Shown here: in pieces, positions 57,420 through 64,000 of the stretch
How positions within the stretch are numbered: position 1 is the first letter of the stretch
Layout of the letters: every line of letters starts with the position of its first letter
Assembly: GCA_029204045.2 (NCBI GenBank)
Contig: CM055080.1
Coordinates: forward strand, 6,851,842-6,915,841
Source: Tillandsia leiboldiana
Taxonomy: Eukaryota; Streptophyta; Magnoliopsida; Poales; Bromeliaceae
DNA: 64,000 bases
Reading direction: 5' to 3'
The notes under the pieces: generated by a model
Told to the model about the DNA's origin: nothing
Seen by the model: the letters and a program-made list of their open reading frames with translations, nothing else
The model's database searches: none
Translations under genes and position numbers: made by a program

Positions 57420-60400
57420 GAACAAATGGAAACAGGTCATATCAATGAAGAATTAATTTGGTTTTGCGCAACATTCCAATTAACAATCAACACCGACAAT
57501 ACCAAAACGAATTACCAACTAACACTAGCCTAAATCTTCACAGAAAATGCCAAGGAAAAGTTGAACCCAAAAAGCAGCACAAACTGTAAATGATGTAGTT
57601 GATCTGCTCATCCAAAAGTTACAGATGTTAAACGACCATTACACGAGCGAAAAAAAAAAAAAAAAAAAATACTACAGAAGACTAAACAAGTAATTGCATG
57701 CCGAGAAACAATATGAATGTAGGTGAGATTAGGTAATTGTGAAGAAAATTAGATTTATATTACGTATAGTAAAATAATAATAAGAAGAGAAGGCAACCTG
57801 GATCCGCACTTTGCTGCAGTTATACAAATAGAAAACTTTATATCCTCTCCAATCCATAATTTGTATGGCTAAACAAGCATACAGTGCCATAAATGTAACA
57901 AAAATACTCACATATGTAGATGCATTTGCTTTACAATAAGAAAAGTAAAATGAACTTCACACAAATCATAAGATATTTCTCAGGCTTGAAGAACAATTCG
58001 ACAAAACCAAAGAGGCCAACATCACCAAATAGGTTAGATTAATATCTAGAGGGGAGAAACTAAAACTAATTACAGTTCATCCTAGGAGCCTCCGATTCAA
58101 AATTAAACCTGCAAGTGCTGACCACCACTTCAAAAGCATAGTAAAAAACAATCATATCTCATCTTCAACTTTACATGAGTTTACATGGAGAGTGAAGAGT
58201 GAAGAATGACTAGCCAAAAAAACACAAGAGATTAGAGCTCTTCATTACTCGAGAAATCTTACTGTCAACAAGAAAAGACATGATTTGAAATATGAGATCA
58301 ATGATTAACCGTGTGTGTAGTAATCCATCGGCCATAAAAATAACATTAAAATATTACTCATGTTCACATCAGATTACTAATCAACTAGATATCCATTTCA
58401 TTGCTTCTTTCAAGCATCCATACATGCTGAACCTAAATAGAAAAGGATATCATGGTGTCATTGTGTACATTCAATTTGTTTATACATCTATGATCATAAG
58501 ACAGCCATAAATCAATTTCAACCCTTTTCAACCAATAAATGTATTTTCATGCAACTCCTTTTTGAAAACAATCAATTGTTTACCAAATAGCTGCAGGGGC
58601 TGTTACCTTTTTATGCGTAAAGAAAAATATTTTCATACACTACAAGGATGTAACTATGTCCATCCACTAAAAGCCAGAATAAAGGAGCAGGGTTGCAACA
58701 GAAAGCTAAGCAGTCAGAATAAAACTTTTCGAAAGAAACTATCAAAACGGATGCTGAGATAAGTAATACATACTTAACAAATAACCTTTAACGAAGTAAA
58801 GTTGAAACAAAGGAAAGAAAAGATCCATATAACCTGCTACAACTCGTTGAATTAAAGGCTAAGTAGTTGTTGCTGTTAGATGATACTAGAGCCTAGAGGG
58901 GTATGCAAGAAAACTGCCTACCTACGAAAAGTAAATTAAACCAGCAGGTTTTCCAAGAATAGTTCAGTTTTAGATTTGATACATTAAACAAAACCCAATT
59001 AATATGGTCTGGTCTCAGTTCTATGTACAAAAGCAAATATTCAATTGAAGTAACCAATTAATTACTGTTAAACATTTGAGTTCTTATATTAATAATACAT
59101 AGAATATATGCTTTCAATTAAATAAAAAAAGAGATACACAGTTATATCTTAATTGGGTGAACATGGCGCACCAATAGACTGAACCCAGATGGACAGAATT
59201 ATGCAATTTCTGCTCAGCCTTTCCGCCCTAAATAATTTGGTTTTGGTTCATACTTGTATTGAACCAATTAATTCCTTAAGTTTTCTTCCAAAACTGCTAC
59301 CATCCACACCACTAGAAGCGGCATATGTTAACCAGAAACAAAATACCTAACTCAACAAGCATAAAACCTTACTCGACCCAAGCCAGGTTGACATGAAAAG
59401 ACAGTGATCTGGACCTAAAGCAACCTTCAACAAGAGCAACCTAATTCAGAAGTGATGTAAAACCCTAAACAATCTGAGCCCCAAAACAACTTGAAACCTG
59501 ATACAACCTAAAAGGAAAGAAAACGACTGGAACGTGAAATGACCTGAACTAGATAATTCAAACACCAAAGCAACCTAGGACAATCAACAACACCTAAAAT
59601 CAGAAAAACAGAAAACCTTAAAAATAAAAAAAGAAAAAGAAAAAGGCAACTTAAAATCGTAACAATCTGAGAACTGAATAAGTTGGAACTTAAAACACCT
59701 GAAACTCAAAAAAGCCCGAGTCCAAACCTCTAAAACAAAAGCGGCCACGTGTGTTGGATGCGAGTCCTACGCAAATTTCGAGCAGTCAAGCGTCCACAGC
59801 ATGACACGATAAAAAAAAAGGACATGGTATCACCGACTGAACCAACGAGATATACCCAGACCCGTTAAGCAAGAAAATTTTTAGAGTCTAGATTTCTCGA
59901 AGCGCTTGTCGACCAAAAAAAATATATATAAGTATCTTCCTCGTTTATCTTCCGCCCCCCCCCCCCCCCCCCCCCCCACTAGCAATATTTTGGCAAATTT
60001 GATGTTTTATACATCATAAATATAAATTATTATATTTTATTAGCCATGTTCATGTCCTAGTTTTTTTGAGTGGCCGAGTCTTGCCGTGTCCATGTCCTGC
60101 GTTCATGTCAATGTAACCTACGTCCAAACAGATCAAAATTCGGCAAAACATAAACAAGTGATCCGAACTCGAAATAATTCAAACCTGCCCCAAACCAGAA
60201 TCTGATTTGAATGTGGTTTAACCCACCTGAGCAAGACCTCTAAGCACTGATGGACAAATTCTAAATGGTGTTGTATAAATATGGTCTACAGCATTGAATG
60301 AAGCCAATAGATAATTAAATTGCTTAAGTGTTTTCATAACAACTTTAACATGCGTTCTAAACGAAAGTCCAACATTGTTGACTAATAAATGAAAGTTTGG

Positions 60401-61654
60401 TTGCTTTAGGAAAAAAAATTAATAATAAATGCACTGCCAGAAGTTTGACCATAATTCAGTTCCGTTCTCCTATTTCCAATTTCAGCAATTTAATTTCTGA
60501 CATTAACACAGCATTACAACTCATGTTAAATTTTGCCGTCAGTCTACTATCCCAAAAGACACCACCCACATCAATACCGTTGCTAGAATATGCTTTGTGC
60601 AAATCATAAGTCTGATAGCAAAATTAAAGTCGTGGCCAATTTAAAATGGCTAAAATTTGAACTATAAAATTTAAAAACCATGGTCAAGACTGTACAAGGT
60701 AAACTGTATATTTGGAAGCCTAAGGATGAAACTGGAATCAGGGTCAAACTCTAAAGGATTAAATTTGTAATCAACCCAAAAAAATGATAAACGTTTGAGT
60801 ACAAGCCAAAGTAAATTGCATATAAAACTATTGAGTGGTGTACCCATTTACAGGACCTTAACAAACTTGCCTTATTAGTGCTACCGTACATGCTTTGGAA
60901 GGTTTACACAACAGATGACCAGTTATCTAAATTAGATTAAAACTACACAAGATATTCGCAAGACTACCACAAGGAAAGGCAGTTTAAGTACATAGTTATT
61001 CAAAAAAGACGCAATAATTGCCCTTATAATTATAGTTACAAGTTCTAAGCTTAAAAATAAGAGGTTGAAAAACTTAGGGATATCCTCTATTATAGATTAT
61101 ATTACCAGGTGTTAACAACTAGCTACAATCACAAAATTGACTGGTGCATCTGGCTACTTGAAGATCAGAAATCCAACCAGCTGCGCAAACATAGATAGCA
61201 AGAAAGAGCAACTTAAAATTTAGGCATAACATTCGGTATTAAATCGCCACCTAGAAAGCTAATGTCACACATACACCTTTCGCTGACTAAAAACACGATA
61301 AACTGAAAGCCATGATGCCTACATCATCCAACACTCACTGGTAACTAGTTAATACAGTATGAAATTATGTCAAGAAATAGCGGATACAGCATTCTGGAAT
61401 AACTATAGATTCCAAATATACGATTATGCCTACGATAATAGTTATCTAGCGGATCGAATTCCCAGTCGGATATTCGGCTACATCCCCGCAAACTTTTGGC
61501 CACATGAAACGACCGAGCCTACAAGAAAGCGTTCGTCAATGATGATTTAGTGCACTTTACAACTGCAACATGATGCCCCTATCCTCAAGTAGATTTGACA
61601 GACATGTAAAACGCATAGACTTCGCAAATCACCTGTAAATGGAAATCGGACCAT
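57420..61654. other. Intergenic; no gene recognised
   Basis: AT-rich DNA with an A-run near 57650, a C23 run at 59955-59977, and low-complexity AACCT-type sequence at 59380-59720. The last few hundred bases before 61655 are the likely 3' UTR of the RRM gene. The ORFs at 58292-58762, 60397-60609 and 61359-61550 have no domain. Confidence 0.45.
59955..59977. repeat. C23 homopolymer
   Basis: Twenty-three consecutive C in intergenic DNA. Confidence 0.85.
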
Positions 61655-63935
61655 TTAACGCCTACCACGGGGCCCGCCAGATGACCTCGGTCCTGGATGG
61701 CGAGCAAACTGCAGCCTCAGATTGGCTGATTCACGATCATGCTCGTCAAACTTATAACCTGCAAAATGAACCGTGACTATTTACGCGTCGAATGAGACTA
61801 TGCTTCGTGCGAGGAGTAGCGTACCTTCAAGGACGACACAGTTACTTATAACGTTACGCATATTAAGTAATCGACTTACATCAGGATGCCAAACAAGGCA
61901 GAAGAGATAAGACAGCAAGACATTATACAGGCCCAATTCTCATATAAACGGTAGCTCTTTGTAAGAGCCTAACATGTATTAATTGGTCGATCTTCTTGAT
62001 CTGATGGATCTTCGGGGAAACCACATAACTACAGTTCAGGGATTCTTATAATAGCAATATAACTGGTCAAAAAGGTTTGCCAAGAAACACCAAGATAACG
62101 CATAGACAATAGCTACACATACAAGAAAAAAATAATTTACTAGCACCTGAAAGTAATTGAGAAAACGTGTTAATTGTTTCATGCACTTACCGTGTCTGTA
62201 CCAGATAACGTCATCAGATAGTACAAGATAATCGTAAGATTATTATTTAATATATAACTTACAAATATGGTTTAATAATGTATATATGTCTAAAAAACTT
62301 TTAGGATATTCCACAAAATCTCATGCCCCACACTTTATAACATTCGCTGATGATGAAAGTTCCATGAAAATCATCTCAATTTTGTGTCTACTGTTTTTGT
62401 TAGAGAAAAATTGAAGATTGATATGGTATCATAAGTTGCAAAAGTAATTTCTTGACTTACAGAAATAACACATACAAGTAGATTTCCAGGTAACATGTAT
62501 CTGTTCACACACCATATCTGTATCACATCATGTCCATACCCACATCCATATCCATGGATCAAAGGTAGAACATACAAGAAACATGGATAGTCTAATTAAA
62601 AGAAATGCGAAAAGGAAATAGAGAGAATTATGGTTTATATAAGACAAATCTATTTGCTTAGTAAAAGTACATATTTCTTGACCTGAATTGTGTGAAAACA
62701 TTTCAAAAGAAGATTCCTAGTGGCTCTAAAGATGTTATAACCTAAAAATGACACACTGAACCCAACATTATGACATTCATTAGAACATTAAATCTCATTA
62801 CTTGCATGTTAGCTAAGAGGGACAGGTAGAGAGGATGCTTGTGAGGGAAATAAATATTACTTCAAAAACCAAATAAAGGCAAAAATCATAGATCCCAGTC
62901 CTGCAACTGAGTCAATGCAGACCAATGTTAACTGGAATGGGATATGATACGGTATGCAGTACAGTTATGGAGACACAGAACGCTAGTTTCTCAGTAAAGC
63001 AGAACGACGGGGTTAGGGTTAGTTGGATGGTTAATCCAGAAAGTGGTTTGATTCGGGACGGCAAATATGTATTGATATACATGAAAAATCAATGACTTAC
63101 CTTTTCTTAGTGTACAAATTTTTTCTGTCGTTAAGATCTGGTTAGATAGTCTCCTAATCACCAATAAAAAAAAAACAAAACAGACACTCTCTTTCATCGT
63201 AGTTCGTAACCTAACAAATTAAGTGTAGAAAAATCAAGTTCTTTTCTACTACTTTCAGTTTTCCACTTTTTATGAGCTGGACTGGAAACCCACCATGAAT
63301 CAGAACGTGATGTACATCGCAATTCTGCAGGATCGCCTGCGATCCCAGCAACAGTGACAAAGATACAAAACACTATAGTTTGCAAAGGAAAAAACAATAC
63401 CACTTCTGCACCCCTGCAACGAGTCAGCGGTCATTTTCTAACAACTTATAGTAGCTACTCGTGCACCTCTGATTTACATTTTAGAATAAACTAAAAAAAC
63501 AACTAATAAATGAAAGTACAAGCTTCATAAGTCAATTAGCATCCATCTTCCTGAGGAGAACAGTCAATGGCAGATTCTAAAACTTCATCATGTTAAAATA
63601 ACTGGAGCAGAAGTGAAGAAATTCAACACAATTAGGCAATAAAATATTAGAAGGAGATAAAATATTGAGAATTTCCAAAATAAGAGACAAATCAGAGACG
63701 TAAAAGCACCATAAAGTGCGGATCCAACCACTACCATTATTCCCATGCACTTGCCAAAAACAGCTTGAATGGCTAAAAGAACTGGTAAGAAATCAAAATG
63801 CAAATTAACATATTCAGAATAGTTACGAAAATTGTTGAACATATAGTTTTCACCTTGCAAAGCATCCAAAGCAACAGCAGCTTGTGCAGGGGTGGCAAAA
63901 TCAACAAAGCACAGGATAAGCGGGTCTGCTCCAGG
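61655..63935 (-). CDS. RRM protein, nuclear-speckle RNA-binding (NSR)-like, last two exons
   Basis: NSR proteins are plant nuclear RNA-binding proteins that affect alternative splicing; Arabidopsis NSRs bind a long non-coding RNA. The penultimate exon 63854-63935 encodes PGADPLILCFVDFATPAQAA then VALDALQG, with the RNP1 core LILCFVDF of an RNA-recognition motif. The last exon 61655-61758 encodes YKFDEHDRESANLRLQFARH then PGPRSSGGPRGRR and TAA at 61655-61657. The junction codon is split G/GT and joins in frame (82 nt, phase 1). The 2095-base intron has GT...AG ends. The start, N-terminal region and RNP2 are upstream beyond 64000. The QFARHPGPRS tail after the RRM is the reason for preferring NSR over other RRM families. 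Confidence 0.85.
61759..63853 (-). other. Long last intron of the RRM gene; no feature seen
   Basis: The donor AAG/GTGAAAAC is at 63853 and the acceptor TTTTGCAG at 61759. It is AT-rich. ORFs inside it (62371-62577, 62991-63403) have no domain. Confidence 0.7.
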
Positions 63936-64000
63936 CTGTTCAGAAATTAAGGATGAAGCTAAATGATGAATGCTAACAAACAGAAAAAGAAAGAAAGCAC

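Overview
The window reads as nuclear DNA of a flowering plant. It has spliced genes of conserved plant families and dense plant-type retrotransposons with initiator-methionine-tRNA primer sites. It also carries a Cassandra element with 5S-rRNA-derived LTRs, a PIF/Harbinger element, a Mutator-like element, foldback MITEs and telomere-like CCCTAAA runs. A GC-rich DUF295 fragment and Micron-like MITEs in (TA)n tracts hint at a monocot, but this is weak. Exon borders, target-site duplications (TSDs) and divergence counts were read by eye.

Region 1 (1-34.1 kb) is nested transposons with no host gene recognised. A Ty3/gypsy chromovirus-like element with 3.0 kb LTRs fills 1-8275; its left LTR runs off the window and its pol is broken. 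A second, truncated minus-strand gypsy element follows (about 10.0-16.1 kb). Its gag is interrupted at 11497-12655 by an unusual four-LTR Cassandra structure. Inverted fragments of another LTR family lie at 8.3-9.5 and 16.1-17.4 kb. A Ty1/copia element with clean TSDs occupies 18421-23646. A decayed Cassandra copy (24127-33224) has its second LTR split by two cut-and-paste elements: a 1.0 kb TIR element (24410-25428) and a complete 7.65 kb PIF/Harbinger element (25465-33117). The Harbinger element has an open transposase gene and a Myb/SANT-like gene, arrays of a 43-bp repeat, and two strong palindromes at its right end. A second TRIM lies at 33529-34134.

Region 2 (34.1-41.2 kb) is non-coding. 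It holds a SINE-like relic and two copies of a Mutator-like short element with a telomere-like core (one with a 9-bp TSD). A dense cluster of foldback MITEs is separated by long (TA)n tracts.

Region 3 (41.2-46.3 kb) contains a two-exon Yippee-like gene on the minus strand (44830-45655). Region 4 (about 47.0-52.4 kb) holds a gypsy remnant with one LTR, gag and the start of a second LTR but no pol, followed by a DUF295 pseudogene fragment.

Region 5 (52.4-64 kb) has two minus-strand genes. One is a five-exon TMEM208/SND2-like gene that looks broken in its third exon. The other is the 3' end of an RRM gene of the nuclear-speckle RNA-binding (NSR) type, whose 5' exons lie beyond the window. The host genes share no evident pathway.
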